Part shown: positions 8,088-16,826 of the stretch, in pieces | How positions within the stretch are numbered: the stretch's first letter is position 1 | How the letters are laid out: each line of letters starts with the position of its first letter | Source: Bacillota bacterium | GTDB lineage: Bacteria; Bacillota; Ch66; Ch109 | Length of the DNA stretch: 64,000 bases | Reading direction: 5' to 3' | NCBI GenBank assembly: GCA_013178275.1 | Contig: JABLWZ010000006.1 | Span: 186,001 to 250,000 of the forward strand | Notes under the pieces: model-generated | What the model was told of the DNA's origin: nothing | What the model saw: the letters and a program-made list of their open reading frames with translations, nothing else | The model's database searches: none | Position numbers and translations under genes: made by a program

Positions 8088-9038
8088 CTAAAACACTATC
8101 TCGTCCCCGTTGCCCAGGTAAGCGTCGCTCTTGCTGCCGAACCTCCCGGTCCCACCGACCACCGCGATACCCCGCTCCCGCATCTTATCCACCGCCAGCT
8201 TCCCGGTGCAGTGGTGGCAGCCCACCTTGGCAATACCAAGCTTCGCCAGGTACTCGACCGCTTCTTCCTGCGCCGCCTCCCAGCGGTCGAATGGCGAGAT
8301 ATGCAGCCCGCCGAAGATGCCGTAGACCCGGTCTCCCCCCATGATGTTTTCGGCCGCGAATTTCAGCAGCTTGACTATTCCCATGTGGCAGCACCCGGTT
8401 ACGACTACCAGTCCCCGATCCTTGATGTTGAAAAACAGCGCCTGCTCGCCGATGGTCCTGAGTATAATCGGCATATTGAAGGTCACCGAGGCGCACCCGG
8501 GAAAAAGCGGGTAGACCTTCCAGGGCGAGGCCACCTCCAGCCGCCCGGTGTGGCCGCTGTTTCTTATCAGGGCCCGTCCATCCGGCCCCAGGGTCGAGGT
8601 CACCCGGATGGTTATATCGGGCTGGTACTTTATGGTGGCGGGCAGCCCCCACAGGTGATCCATGTGTTCGTGGCTGAGGAAAAGGAAGTCGATCTGGTTG
8701 TCCAGCAGCAGCTTGTCGATGCCCTCCTCCTGGAACCGCCGGTCGATGTACTCAAGGTCCCAGCCGGTGTCCAGCAGTATCCGGTGGGTCTTTCCGTCCA
8801 GTCCCACAGACTCCAGGAGCGCCGAGTACCCGGCGGCATTCCCCTCCTCCCAGTCTACCTGGTACTGGCTGGTCTCCATCCCCCCCGCTATCTGGATGTC
8901 TCCCAGCAGGATCTTGTTGTTTTGCCAGCCGATCTCGGAGATCACCCGCGCCTTGAGCGACGCGCACTCGCCTATGTCGATCGGTTCCCCGCAGCTTACC
9001 ATGTCCTGAACTTCCAGGTTCATTCCCGCTCCTCCCAT
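8088..9038 (-). CDS. Metallo-beta-lactamase-fold hydrolase (dihydropterin-synthase-like group)
   Basis: A 316-residue MBL-fold metalloenzyme. The metal-binding motif is LSHEHMDHLWG, later ligands appear in VVTGCCHMGIV, and GGLHIS precedes the final part. This spacing matches COG1237-type proteins related to archaeal 7,8-dihydropterin-6-methyl-4-(beta-D-ribofuranosyl)aminobenzene-5'-phosphate synthase. In bacteria their substrate is unproven. The ATG at 9013 (nine codons in) or the listed start both fit; GGAGGAG lies before the upstream one. It is divergent from the YgaP-like gene. Confidence 0.88.
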   Translation of the reverse strand: MGGAGMNLEVQDMVSCGEPIDIGECASLKARVISEIGWQNNKILLGDIQIAGGMETSQYQVDWEEGNAAGYSALLESVGLDGKTHRILLDTGWDLEYIDRRFQEEGIDKLLLDNQIDFLFLSHEHMDHLWGLPATIKYQPDITIRVTSTLGPDGRALIRNSGHTGRLEVASPWKVYPLFPGCASVTFNMPIILRTIGEQALFFNIKDRGLVVVTGCCHMGIVKLLKFAAENIMGGDRVYGIFGGLHISPFDRWEAAQEEAVEYLAKLGIAKVGCHHCTGKLAVDKMRERGIAVVGGTGRFGSKSDAYLGNGDEIVF

Positions 9039-9108
9039 TCATCTAATATTTAGTAATATTATAATGCTATTCGGCCTGATTACCATCCGACAAAATCCAC
9101 GGATCGAG

Positions 9109-9132
9109 GGCCGGCTTTAATTAAAGCGGCCG
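9109..9132. promoter_or_regulatory. Inverted repeat before the YgaP-like gene
   Basis: CTTTAATTAAAG is a perfect 12-bp palindrome, extended by GGCCG/CGGCC arms. It lies in the divergent interval between the MBL gene and the YgaP-like gene and could be an operator or a leader hairpin. No protein is assignable. Confidence 0.4.
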
Positions 9133-9167
9133 TTTCGGGACAAACTAGCGTAAAGGAGGCGGTTCTT

Positions 9168-9392
9168 ATCGCTTTACAACGCAACGTGAACCTGCCGGAG
9201 AGGTACCTGAGGGGATTCGTGGGCCTGGTCAGCATATTCCTCGCGGTGGTCAACCCCTGGTCACCCGTCTGGTCCTGGGCTTTCGGGATATTCGGCGCTT
9301 TCCAGCTGCTCACCCTCTTCACCGGCTACTGACCGCTCTACCACCTGCTAGGCTGGTCAACCTACATCGAAAACCCAGATAAGATAAAATAG
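9168..9392 (+). CDS. YgaP/DUF2892-type membrane protein with in-frame TGA, candidate selenoprotein
   Basis: A reading frame of about 74 codons encodes LPERYLRGFVGLV, two short hydrophobic spans and AFQLLTLFTGY, then TGA (9330-9332), then PLYHLLGWSTYIENPDKIK and TAG. DUF2892 domains end in a TGxCPLYxLLG motif, so the TGA stands where the family has cysteine. Coding similarity resumes immediately and a perfect 14-bp terminator hairpin follows the TAG, not the TGA. AAAGGAGG at 9152-9159 lies 8 bases before an ATC codon; no ATG is available and GTG 9186 is the next standard start, so the N-terminus is uncertain. The product would be a small inner-membrane protein linked to sulfur or selenium chemistry. 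Confidence 0.7.
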
Positions 9393-9413
9393 AGGCTCAG
9401 CCTCTATTTTATC
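9383..9413 (+). terminator. Terminator after the YgaP-like gene
   Basis: GATAAAATAGAGGC and its perfect reverse complement flank a 3-base loop, with T-rich 3' arm. It begins just before the TAG of the extended frame. Confidence 0.75.
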
Positions 9414-9463
9414 GTTAAAAGCGGCCAATGGCCGCTAACATCTCTTACCGGGTTTCGGTCCCA

Positions 9464-9748
9464 CTAACCGTAACGGTAGCTGATTCCAAAGCCTCCCCGG
9501 GGATAGTTCCAATCGATCGCCCCCGGGCAGGGGCAGACTACCCGGCAGGTCCCGCACTCCAGACACCCCGCAGGGTCGATGACCATCTCCCCGTCCTTCA
9601 GCACGTAAAGTCCGGCCGGGCAGGCGGGGATGCAGGGCTTGGTCCGGCAGCCGGCGCATATCTCCTTCTTGATGGAGATGTGCTTTTCCTCGTCGTCCAC
9701 CAGGTACTTGTTGAAGCTCAGGAGCTTTTCTATCCCGTAGCGCGTCAC
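9464..9748 (-). CDS. fixX: Ferredoxin-like protein FixX
   Basis: A 94-residue ferredoxin with cysteines in CAGCRTKPCIPACPAGLY and CLECGTCRVVCPCPGAIDW, the pattern of FixX proteins that partner FixC. It passes electrons within the FixABCX or ETF:quinone oxidoreductase complex on the cytoplasmic side of the membrane. Its start overlaps the end of fixC by 4 bp, so the two are translationally coupled. The gene closes the leftward electron-transfer operon. Confidence 0.93.
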   Translation of the reverse strand: MTRYGIEKLLSFNKYLVDDEEKHISIKKEICAGCRTKPCIPACPAGLYVLKDGEMVIDPAGCLECGTCRVVCPCPGAIDWNYPRGGFGISYRYG

Positions 9749-11037
9749 AGCGACTTCCCTCCCGTCCAGGCGTCTTTCAGCAGCTGGGTCAGCCCCACCG
9801 GGTACCTCTTCAGGTGGTTCATGGCCTTCTTCATCAAGCTTACCGGGGGCGAGCCGTCGACCGTGAACAGCCCGGAGGCCAGTCCCGCGGCCAGCTCCGG
9901 GTACATCTGGTAGAGCCGCCGGTTCTCCAGGAACCCGGGCGCCCGCCGATACTGCTCCATGTCCCTCAGCACGGTGGACCTCAACAGTTCCTGGTAGACC
10001 GCAAGCTTTGCGCGCGAGTAGTCACCCGCGTTCCTGGCCTGCTCTACCGCCAGCGCCGCCGCCTCTCCAGAGGCGATCGCCAGGTCCATCCCCCGCACCA
10101 GGTAACCCAGGTTAAGGACCAGCCCGGCAGCGTCTCCCACCACCAGGATTCCGTCGCCGAACAGCTTCGGCGCCATGCTGAGCCCCGCCTCGGGGACCAG
10201 GTGCGCGGAGTACTCGCCCACCCTTCCTCCGTCTATCAGCGGTGCTATGGGGGGCTGCTCCTTGAAGTCCTCCAGCAGCTCGCTTACCCGGTACTGGCCG
10301 GCCTCGAACTCCGAGGCCTTGACGACCAGCCCCAGCGACAGGCTGCTCTTGTTGGTGTATAAGAATCCGCCGCCCGGCATCCCCCGGGTACAGGACCCTA
10401 CGAAAAGGCAGGCGGCGCCTTGCTCTCCACTGAGATTGAACCTCTGGTCGATGGCTTCGGGTGAAAGCTCGATCACCTGCTTGACCCCGACCGCGACCTG
10501 GTGCGGGCTGGGCTTTTTCCCCAGTCCGGCCTGTTCCGCAAGCAGCGAGTTGGCGCCGTCAGCCGCTATCACCACATCCGCCAGCAGCTCGTCGTCTCCC
10601 GCCCGGACCCCGATCACCCGACCGTTTTCGGTGATCAGCCCGTCCACCCGTATCCCGGGGGCCACCATCGCCCCCGCCTCCTCGGCCTGGGCCGCCATCC
10701 AGGCGTCGAACTCCGCCCGCATCAGGGTGAACGAGTGGTAGGGAGGTTTCGCCCAGTTCTCGTCCTGGCAGGAAAGAAACACGGTCTTATCCCCCGCCAT
10801 CATCCCAACGGTCTCGCGGACCACCCGCCTCTCTACCGGAGCGTGTTCCCAGAAGTTCGGCATTATTCGATTAAGGGAATAGCTGTACAGGCGTCCGCCA
10901 AACATGTTCTTGCTGCCTGGTTCAGAAGCCCTCTCGATCAGCAGGACCTCGAGTCCGGCCTTGGCCAGCAGATAGGCGGCCGTGCTGCCGGCCGGGCCGG
11001 CTCCCACGATCACCGCCGCGAATTTTTCATCCGCCAT
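9745..11037 (-). CDS. fixC: FAD-dependent flavoprotein:quinone oxidoreductase FixC
   Basis: A 430-residue flavoprotein with an N-terminal FAD-binding Rossmann motif (VGAGPAGSTAAYLLAKAG), the second FAD motif LLADVVIAADGANS, and ILVVGDAAGLVLNLG toward the C-terminus. It belongs to the ETF-QO/FixC family, which takes electrons from EtfAB(FixAB) and passes them to quinone, with FixX supplying the iron-sulfur centre. Being in one operon with etfBA and an acyl-CoA dehydrogenase implies oxidation of acyl-CoA electrons at the membrane, or the reverse bifurcating reaction. Confidence 0.93.
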   Translation of the reverse strand: MADEKFAAVIVGAGPAGSTAAYLLAKAGLEVLLIERASEPGSKNMFGGRLYSYSLNRIMPNFWEHAPVERRVVRETVGMMAGDKTVFLSCQDENWAKPPYHSFTLMRAEFDAWMAAQAEEAGAMVAPGIRVDGLITENGRVIGVRAGDDELLADVVIAADGANSLLAEQAGLGKKPSPHQVAVGVKQVIELSPEAIDQRFNLSGEQGAACLFVGSCTRGMPGGGFLYTNKSSLSLGLVVKASEFEAGQYRVSELLEDFKEQPPIAPLIDGGRVGEYSAHLVPEAGLSMAPKLFGDGILVVGDAAGLVLNLGYLVRGMDLAIASGEAAALAVEQARNAGDYSRAKLAVYQELLRSTVLRDMEQYRRAPGFLENRRLYQMYPELAAGLASGLFTVDGSPPVSLMKKAMNHLKRYPVGLTQLLKDAWTGGKSL

Positions 11038-11051
11038 CGTCTAACCTCACC

Positions 11052-12008
11052 CTATCCCTTTGATACTGCTTTTATTTCTTCAATCAGCAGGGGGATGACC
11101 TGGTACAGGTCGCCCACCACCCCATAGTCCGAGGCCTCGAAGATGGGAGCGCTCTCATCCCGGTTCACCGCCACGATCACCTTGGAGTCCCGGATGCCGG
11201 TGGTGTGCTGGATCTGTCCCGAGATTCCCATGCCGATGTACAGTTCGGGTTTGACCCGCTTCCCGGAGAGCCCGATATAGGTCTCCTCAGGCAGCCAGTC
11301 CAGCTCCTCGGCGATCGGCCGGGTGCATGCCACCTGTCCGCCCAGGAGGTCCGCCAGCTCCCGGGCCAGCGCCAGATCCTCAGGTTTCTCGATTCCTCGG
11401 CCCACGCAGACGATCACCCGGGCCTCGGTAATATCGGCCGTCTCCTTAGGCCGGGGCCGCCGCTCCAGGACCTCCACCCCCGGCAGGCCTCGGCCCGCCA
11501 GTTCCCTTACCGCGCCGCTTCTTCCTTCCACCGCGGCCGCGGGTTCGAAGGTGCGGGGCGGCACGGTGGCCATGACGGGGCGGGATCTGCCGACCACTGT
11601 CTGCACCCCCGCCCCACCGTAAACCATCCGTTCCATCTTCAGCTGCCGCGTGCCGTCTTCCCAGCTCAGGCCGATGCAGTCGCTGCACAGCCCGGTATCG
11701 AGCCGGGATGCCGCCCGGGCAGCTATCTCCTTGAATCTCGGGGATCCCCCCAGCAGAATCAGGTCCGGATCGTGAAGCCGGGCCTCATCCGCCAGCAGCG
11801 GGACGAAAGACTCGACCGGCTGCCCCGGTTCCAGTCCCTGCAGCGTCCAGACCTCATCCGCACCGGCAGCGATCAGCCTCTGCCGGTCTCCCTCGCCGCA
11901 GTGCCAGGCGACCAGCGGGCATCCCATCCGGGCCGCCAGTCCCGCCCCAGCACTCAGCAGTTCTAAAGTCTTTTCTATAGTTTCCGCCCAAACCCATAAC
12001 CCGGGCAT
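11052..12008 (-). CDS. etfA: Electron transfer flavoprotein alpha subunit
   Basis: A 318-residue ETF alpha/FixB protein. The C-terminal FAD domain shows VCVGRGIEKPEDLALARELADLLGG and YIGLSGKRVKPELYIGMGISGQIQH, then the conserved VAVNRDESAPIFEASDYGVVGD. It holds the FAD that receives electrons from the acyl-CoA dehydrogenase via EtfB. It sits 15 bp upstream of fixC and about 105 bp after etfB. An SD-like AAGGAGTGAGGACATG context supports the start. Confidence 0.95.
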   Translation of the reverse strand: MPGLWVWAETIEKTLELLSAGAGLAARMGCPLVAWHCGEGDRQRLIAAGADEVWTLQGLEPGQPVESFVPLLADEARLHDPDLILLGGSPRFKEIAARAASRLDTGLCSDCIGLSWEDGTRQLKMERMVYGGAGVQTVVGRSRPVMATVPPRTFEPAAAVEGRSGAVRELAGRGLPGVEVLERRPRPKETADITEARVIVCVGRGIEKPEDLALARELADLLGGQVACTRPIAEELDWLPEETYIGLSGKRVKPELYIGMGISGQIQHTTGIRDSKVIVAVNRDESAPIFEASDYGVVGDLYQVIPLLIEEIKAVSKG

Positions 12009-12115
12009 GTCCTCACTCCTTAATCCCTAAATCAGCCGTGTTTGTTTATCTATATCTACCTCTAGCTCCTATTAACCCCTTTTTATCTCTCTGTAACCAA
12101 CTATCCCGCGTAAAC

Positions 12116-12883
12116 TCAGCTAATAACCCCGTCTTTCTGCAAAAGTCCCACCAGTTTTTTCAGCTCCGCCTTATCCGCTCCCAGCTTGACCCCACCGCGC
12201 TCGATCACCGCCGCCTTGCGTTCGACGGTCTCCAGCCGCGCCGGGTATTCTCCGGTCAGGTCCTTGGCCGTAACCTCCATCACCGGTTTCTTGCCCGCCT
12301 CCAGGGTCTGCTTGAGACCGGGGATACGGGGGGAATTGATATCGGGCAGCACGGTCACCAGCGCCGGCAGCTTCGCCGCCACCACCTCCACACCGTCGTC
12401 CAGCTTGCGTTCCGCTACCAGACGCCCGTCTACCAGTGATACCTGGTTAGCGTAAGTTACGCAGGAGATTCCCAGTTTTTCCGCGAGGCGAGGGCCTACC
12501 TGCTGGGCATAGAGGTCGCTCGAACCCTCGCCGCAGATGATAAGGTCATACTCAAGACGTGATGCGATCACCTCGGCCAAGATGGCCGCGGTCTGTGAGG
12601 GCTCCAGGTCGCCGAACCCCTGATCGTTTACGAAACAGGCAGTATCCGGCCCCCTGGATAGGACGTCCTTCAGACTCTTTTTGGCGTTTGGCGTTCCGAC
12701 CGTGATCGCAGTAACTGTTCCTCCGTGCTGCTCCTTCAGGCGTACCGCTTCCTCGATCGTGTTGCGGTCATAATCGCTGATCTTATAACCCACCCGATCG
12801 AAGACCAGTTTCCGGGAACCGGGATCCACCCGCAGGTCAGCCTCATCAACGACCCACTTGAAGCAGGTTATGAGTTTGGGCAT
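12116..12883 (-). CDS. etfB: Electron transfer flavoprotein beta subunit
   Basis: A 255-residue ETF beta/FixA protein beginning MPKLITCFKWVVDEADLRVD, with ISDYDRNTIEEAVRLKE and ICGEGSSDLYAQQVGPRLAE, which form the nucleotide-binding core. The partner is EtfA. In bifurcating Etf/FixAB complexes EtfB also binds NAD(H)/FAD; I cannot decide from sequence alone whether this is bifurcating. It is 33 bp downstream of the acyl-CoA dehydrogenase. Confidence 0.95.
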   Translation of the reverse strand: MPKLITCFKWVVDEADLRVDPGSRKLVFDRVGYKISDYDRNTIEEAVRLKEQHGGTVTAITVGTPNAKKSLKDVLSRGPDTACFVNDQGFGDLEPSQTAAILAEVIASRLEYDLIICGEGSSDLYAQQVGPRLAEKLGISCVTYANQVSLVDGRLVAERKLDDGVEVVAAKLPALVTVLPDINSPRIPGLKQTLEAGKKPVMEVTAKDLTGEYPARLETVERKAAVIERGGVKLGADKAELKKLVGLLQKDGVIS

Positions 12884-12915
12884 AGGTTGATCTACACTCC
12901 TTTTTCAATAGGCGG

Positions 12916-14052
12916 TTATCTCACCAGTCCGCCGGCGATAACCATCCGCTGTGCCTCCGAGGTCCCCTCGTAGATCTCGGTGATCTTGGCGTCACGCAGC
13001 AGCCGCTCGACCTTGAATCCCTTCATGTAGCCGTAGCCGCCGTGGATCTGAACCGCCTTCGAGGCGTGGTGCATGGCAGCTTCCGAGGTAAACAGCTTGG
13101 CCATCGAGGCCTCCTTGGTAAACGACAGGCCCTGGTCCGAACGGAACGCGGCGCTGAAGGTCAGGAAGCGGGCGCACTCCAGGGCCACCGCCATATCGGC
13201 GATCATCCACTGGATAGCCTGGTTGGCCGAGATCGGTTTGCCAAACTGCACCCTCTCCTTGGAGTACTTGATGGACTCCTCCAGGCTGGCGAGGATGATC
13301 CCGGTGGCCTGCGCGGCCACCCCGATGCGTCCATGGTCCAGAGAGCCCATGGCTATCTTGAAACCTTCTCCCTCCTTGCCCAGGAGGTTCGCCTTGGGGA
13401 TGCGGCAGTCCTTCATGATGATTTCCGAGGTCTGGGAAGACCTCAGTCCCATCTTTTTAAACACCGCTCCGACCTTGAACCCGGGAGCGTCCTTGGGTAC
13501 TATGAAAGCGCTCATGCCGCGGGCCCCCTTGGACTTATCGGTCATGCCCACTATCATAAAGGTTTCCGCCAGCGGTCCGGCGGAGATAAAGGTCTTGGTG
13601 CCGTTTAATACGTACTCTTCTCCCTCCAGCACCGCGGTCGAGGTCCCGGCCCCGGCGTCGGTGCCGGCCCCCGGCTCGGTCAGGGCGAAAGCCCCCAGTT
13701 TGCCAGTGCAAAGGGGAGGAAGGTATTTTTTCCTCTGTTCTTCATTTCCGAATCTATAGATAGGACCCGCCCCCATAGCGGTGTGGCAGGACAGCGTAAA
13801 AGCGGTGGATGCGCAGGAACGGGAGATCTGTTCACAGATGATGGCCATGGTCAGGAAATCAGCCCCCGCCCCGCCGTATTCAGTCGGGAAGGGTATCCCC
13901 ATCCAGTCCATCTCCGCCAGTTTCTCGAAGACCTCGGCGGGATGCCGGCTCTCCTCGTCGATCTGGGCGGCGATCGGCTCCAGGTACTTGTCCGCGAACT
14001 CCCTGGCGTTAGCCCGGATTAACTCCTGCTCCTCGGTAAGCATTAAATACAT
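12916..14052 (-). CDS. Acyl-CoA dehydrogenase
   Basis: A 378-residue FAD enzyme of the standard length. Hallmarks include FALTEPGAGTDAGAG, the flavin-binding YVLNGTKTFISAG, and the C-terminal QIHGGYGYMKGFKVERLLRDAK and ITEIYEGTSEAQRM, where the YEGTSE glutamate is the usual catalytic base of short-chain dehydrogenases. It oxidises an acyl-CoA to the 2-enoyl-CoA and reduces EtfAB. With the mutase further upstream, butyryl-CoA or a branched C4/C5 acyl-CoA is a reasonable substrate, by inference. An AAAGGAGG ribosome site precedes the start. Confidence 0.95.
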   Translation of the reverse strand: MYLMLTEEQELIRANAREFADKYLEPIAAQIDEESRHPAEVFEKLAEMDWMGIPFPTEYGGAGADFLTMAIICEQISRSCASTAFTLSCHTAMGAGPIYRFGNEEQRKKYLPPLCTGKLGAFALTEPGAGTDAGAGTSTAVLEGEEYVLNGTKTFISAGPLAETFMIVGMTDKSKGARGMSAFIVPKDAPGFKVGAVFKKMGLRSSQTSEIIMKDCRIPKANLLGKEGEGFKIAMGSLDHGRIGVAAQATGIILASLEESIKYSKERVQFGKPISANQAIQWMIADMAVALECARFLTFSAAFRSDQGLSFTKEASMAKLFTSEAAMHHASKAVQIHGGYGYMKGFKVERLLRDAKITEIYEGTSEAQRMVIAGGLVR

Positions 14053-14458
14053 CCTTCATCCTCCTTTCTAATACCGGAACCTAGATATAAAGGCTTCTCT
14101 ATAAACCTGGGAAGCTGGATATTATATCTATTAAGTCCTTCCTGCTTTAAATCTAAGCAGCCTGCTTACGCCTTATCCACGATCGTTTATCTTTCTGCTC
14201 GCCTCCTTGTGAAAAAAATGTATTAATATTATAATAGCATTATTTGTCATCCCCGGCTATCAGGATAAGGTTGTAAGTATTAATCACCCTCCCCCCATTC
14301 CCGGTTATCCCGGGTCCTGACTGAACATTCATTCTGTATATCCAGGATATCCCAACAGAATCTTTTTGTCAATCAAACGGCTGGTTCAACCAAGGTTTTT
14401 AGGCTATTTAGAATTTAACGGCCTCGGCCGGGGTTGATAAAAACTTTCCCCGCCTTCT
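14053..14458. other. Intergenic region upstream of the acyl-CoA dehydrogenase operon
   Basis: About 400 bp without genes. On the minus strand a TATAAT-like hexamer occurs near 14119-14124, a possible promoter for the dehydrogenase-etf-fix operon. Near 14221-14245 is an AT-rich patch TAATATTATAATAGCATTATT that shares TAATATTATAAT with 9051-9064 upstream of the MBL gene. No known operator is recognised. Confidence 0.45.
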
Positions 14459-15505
14459 CTACTCCTTGTCCCAGTAACTGCCCATATCCCCAGGCGGGAT
14501 GATGCCCCGGTCGGTGATGACCGCTGTCACCAGCTGCGGTGGGGTCAGGTCGAAGGCGGGGTAAAAACCGGCCACCTCTTCCCCGGTAATCCTCACTCCC
14601 TGGAACCTCAAAACCTCCTCGGGGTCCCTCACCTCCACCCTTATCTCCTCTCCCCGCCGGGTCCTGGTGTCCGGACCGCCGTACCCCAGGATATAAAAAG
14701 GGAGGTGGTGATAGGACGCCGCCAGCGCCAGCTGAAAGGTCCCCACCTTGTTGGCCACCGTCCCGTCCATCGCTATCCGGTCAGCCGCCGTGAAAACCTT
14801 TTTGACCAGGCCCTGCTGCATGCAGTAGGCGGCCATGTTGTCGGTGATCAGGGTGGTGCCTATCCCCAGCTGCGACACCGACCAGGCGGTGAGCCGCGCC
14901 CCCTGCAGGTAGGGGCGGGTCTCGGTGGAGTATACCCGTATCTTCTTCCCCTTGTCCCGGGCGAACTTCAGCATGTAGAGCAGGGCCGGCCCTGGAAAAC
15001 AGTGGGTCAGGATAACGTCTCCATCCACCAGCAGGGTCTCCGCCCAGAACCCGGTCCTTTCCGACCGTGCCCGCTGCTTCTCGACCGCGCGCCGGACCTG
15101 TTTCAGTATCTGTCCCGACCAGTCGCCCGCCTCCCAGTCGATGCCCTGGATGATCCGGTCCAGCAGCGCCGCCAGATGGAACCCGGTGGGCCGGGTGCCG
15201 ACCAGCATCTCCTTGGTCCGATACAGGTGCGACACCGGCAGTTCGCCGGCGGCACCCCCGGCCTCGATACTTCGGGCCGCCAGGTAGAGACCGTAGCCGG
15301 CGGTGATGGCTATGTCGCCGGCCCCCTGCACCACCATGTCTTTGATGCAGCGCGCCACTGCCTCGGAGTCGGTGCATACCACCTCGACCACCTCCCCCGG
15401 CAGAAGACGGCGGTCCACCACCACCAGTCCGTCATCCCTGAGAAATACGCTGTAATCGATGTGCAGCATCAGGGGCTCCCGGTCAGCTATTCTGTATTCT
15501 TCCAT
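14459..15505 (-). CDS. MtnA/eIF2B-alpha-family sugar-phosphate isomerase
   Basis: A 348-residue protein of the aldose-ketose isomerase group that includes methylthioribose-1-phosphate isomerase. It has the family signatures GAGDIAITAGYG, a catalytic-type cysteine in ILTHCFPG, TETRPYLQGARLTAW, the aspartate in TDNMAAYCM and AADRIAMDGTVANKVG. MtnA converts methylthioribose-1-phosphate to the ribulose form in methionine salvage; related enzymes act on ribose-1,5-bisphosphate or on 5-deoxyribose. No other salvage genes are nearby, so exact substrate is open. It may be the last gene of the leftward mutase operon. Confidence 0.85.
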   Translation of the reverse strand: MEEYRIADREPLMLHIDYSVFLRDDGLVVVDRRLLPGEVVEVVCTDSEAVARCIKDMVVQGAGDIAITAGYGLYLAARSIEAGGAAGELPVSHLYRTKEMLVGTRPTGFHLAALLDRIIQGIDWEAGDWSGQILKQVRRAVEKQRARSERTGFWAETLLVDGDVILTHCFPGPALLYMLKFARDKGKKIRVYSTETRPYLQGARLTAWSVSQLGIGTTLITDNMAAYCMQQGLVKKVFTAADRIAMDGTVANKVGTFQLALAASYHHLPFYILGYGGPDTRTRRGEEIRVEVRDPEEVLRFQGVRITGEEVAGFYPAFDLTPPQLVTAVITDRGIIPPGDMGSYWDKE

Positions 15506-15596
15506 AAATCATTTCCTTATTAATAAGTGTGATTAAGCCCTCGGATAAATCCGGGGCTTAATTAGTTGTAGTCCCTTATCCGACACCACTGCCCGG

Positions 15597-15791
15597 CTAA
15601 TCCCTGGTCTTTACCACCACCTTGATGCTTCGGCAGCAGTCGTCGTTCTTGACCACGAAACAGTCCGGCCGCTCCAGCAGCTGATACTGTCCTTCGGTCT
15701 CGACCACCAGGTCATCGATCTTTAAGTTGCCGTCCTTGTTGATGAAAAGCATCCGGTTCAGCGGGATTACCGCCTCTTTAAGGATCGCCAT
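15597..15791 (-). CDS. Small protein of unknown function
   Basis: A 64-residue protein from ATG 15791, preceded by GGAGGAG at a spacing of about 5; a GTG two codons upstream is less well placed. The product has a cysteine pair (NDDCCRSIKVVV) near its end and looks beta-rich. It is not recognised. It lies between the MtnA-like gene and another small gene in the same direction. Confidence 0.6.
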   Translation of the reverse strand: MAILKEAVIPLNRMLFINKDGNLKIDDLVVETEGQYQLLERPDCFVVKNDDCCRSIKVVVKTRD

Positions 15792-15831
15792 AACCACTCC
15801 TCCTCCAAACAGCCTCCACTGTCCGCGTATA

Positions 15832-16128
15832 CTAATTGTCTTTCCGGTTCTGCAGCCTCAGCATCGACTGGGGAAATAGAAAACAACGCCGCTCCAAATC
15901 AACCAGCACCATCAGCCAGGGATCCCCCGGCGCGTACTCGCCCCGGCGGCCGATCACCTTGCCCGTACGGCAGTTGTAAGGGTGTCCCTTCTGGTCCACC
16001 ACCACCAGGTCACCGAGGTCCAACTTCTCCCGGCCCGCCGGCGATTCATCACTGGGAACGGGGGACTTGGGCTCATCCGATCCGTTGCTGTCCAAGTTAT
16101 TACCCCCTCTCACGGCAAAACCAAGCAC
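15832..16128 (-). CDS. Small protein of unknown function
   Basis: Up to 98 residues. The ribosome-like AGAGGGGG sits 7 bases before TTG 16095, so the true start may be there (87 residues). The C-terminal half (LVVVDQKGHPYNCRTGKVIG, then DPWLMVLVDLERRCFLFP) has the look of a small SH3-like or beta-barrel domain. I do not recognise a family. Confidence 0.55.
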   Translation of the reverse strand: MLGFAVRGGNNLDSNGSDEPKSPVPSDESPAGREKLDLGDLVVVDQKGHPYNCRTGKVIGRRGEYAPGDPWLMVLVDLERRCFLFPQSMLRLQNRKDN

Positions 16129-16296
16129 CGGATAACCTACCAGCCGCCGTTAAAGAGGTCAGCCGCTCACGGCCGCGCCTTTTTATCGCCAGCGGTTCAA
16201 AACCCTTTATATCTCCATGCAGGAAAATGCCCCCGGCCGCCTGGAGTATACAGGTATAAGACCTTGGCCTGCTTAGTTCGGGGGCGTTTCAAACCG

Positions 16297-16812
16297 TTAT
16301 TCCTTTTTCGCCAGGTTCTTGCCGAAGGGCTGGGTATAGCCCTCCTGCTGTCCCTGCTCGATAAAGTCCACCGCCATCCCCGCGGCCTCGATGGTGATGT
16401 TCATGCAGTTGCGAAAACGGTCCTTGTTGAACCACTCGCTGTAGTCCTTATTCAGTTCCGCGCAGGTGCAGGCCCCGAACTTCTCCTCGAAAAGGTGAGG
16501 GATCTGGTTGAAGAAACGATAGCGCCCGGGATTGCCGTAGAGCTGATCGATGATCTCCTGCTGGGTCCCTTCGAGGGGCTTTTTGCGGCCGTGTACCGCA
16601 CTGACCCCCAGTACCGCCCCGACCAGCGCCCCGCACACCCCGCCGGTGAGTCCGATACCCCCACCAAATGCCGTCGCCATCGCAACCGTCTCGGGAGGAA
16701 GATCAACCGCCCCCGATTCGATCAGGGCCAGGAGAACCGATTCCGCGCAGTTGGCGCCGCCCCGGAAGTTGTTGCGGGCCGCCTCGCGTGCTTTCTCCTT
16801 GAGTTCGCTCAT
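16297..16812 (-). CDS. C_GCAxxG_C_C family redox-like protein
   Basis: A 171-residue member of the C_GCAxxG_C_C family. Cysteines are in NCAESVL, GVCGALVGAVLG, FGACTCAEL and FRNCMN, with the glycine-rich segment AFGGGIGLTGGVCG. These proteins are abundant in anaerobes and believed to be redox-active or metal-binding, but biochemical function is unproven. It follows the second B12-binding protein by 14 bp and is likely in the same operon. Confidence 0.88.
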   Translation of the reverse strand: MSELKEKAREAARNNFRGGANCAESVLLALIESGAVDLPPETVAMATAFGGGIGLTGGVCGALVGAVLGVSAVHGRKKPLEGTQQEIIDQLYGNPGRYRFFNQIPHLFEEKFGACTCAELNKDYSEWFNKDRFRNCMNITIEAAGMAVDFIEQGQQEGYTQPFGKNLAKKE

Positions 16813-16826
16813 CTTTTTTCACCCCA

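Noticed and set aside
9080-9322. 80-codon minus-strand frame opposite the YgaP-like gene
   Set aside because: No ribosome site and no family resemblance, whereas the plus strand encodes a recognisable DUF2892-type segment.
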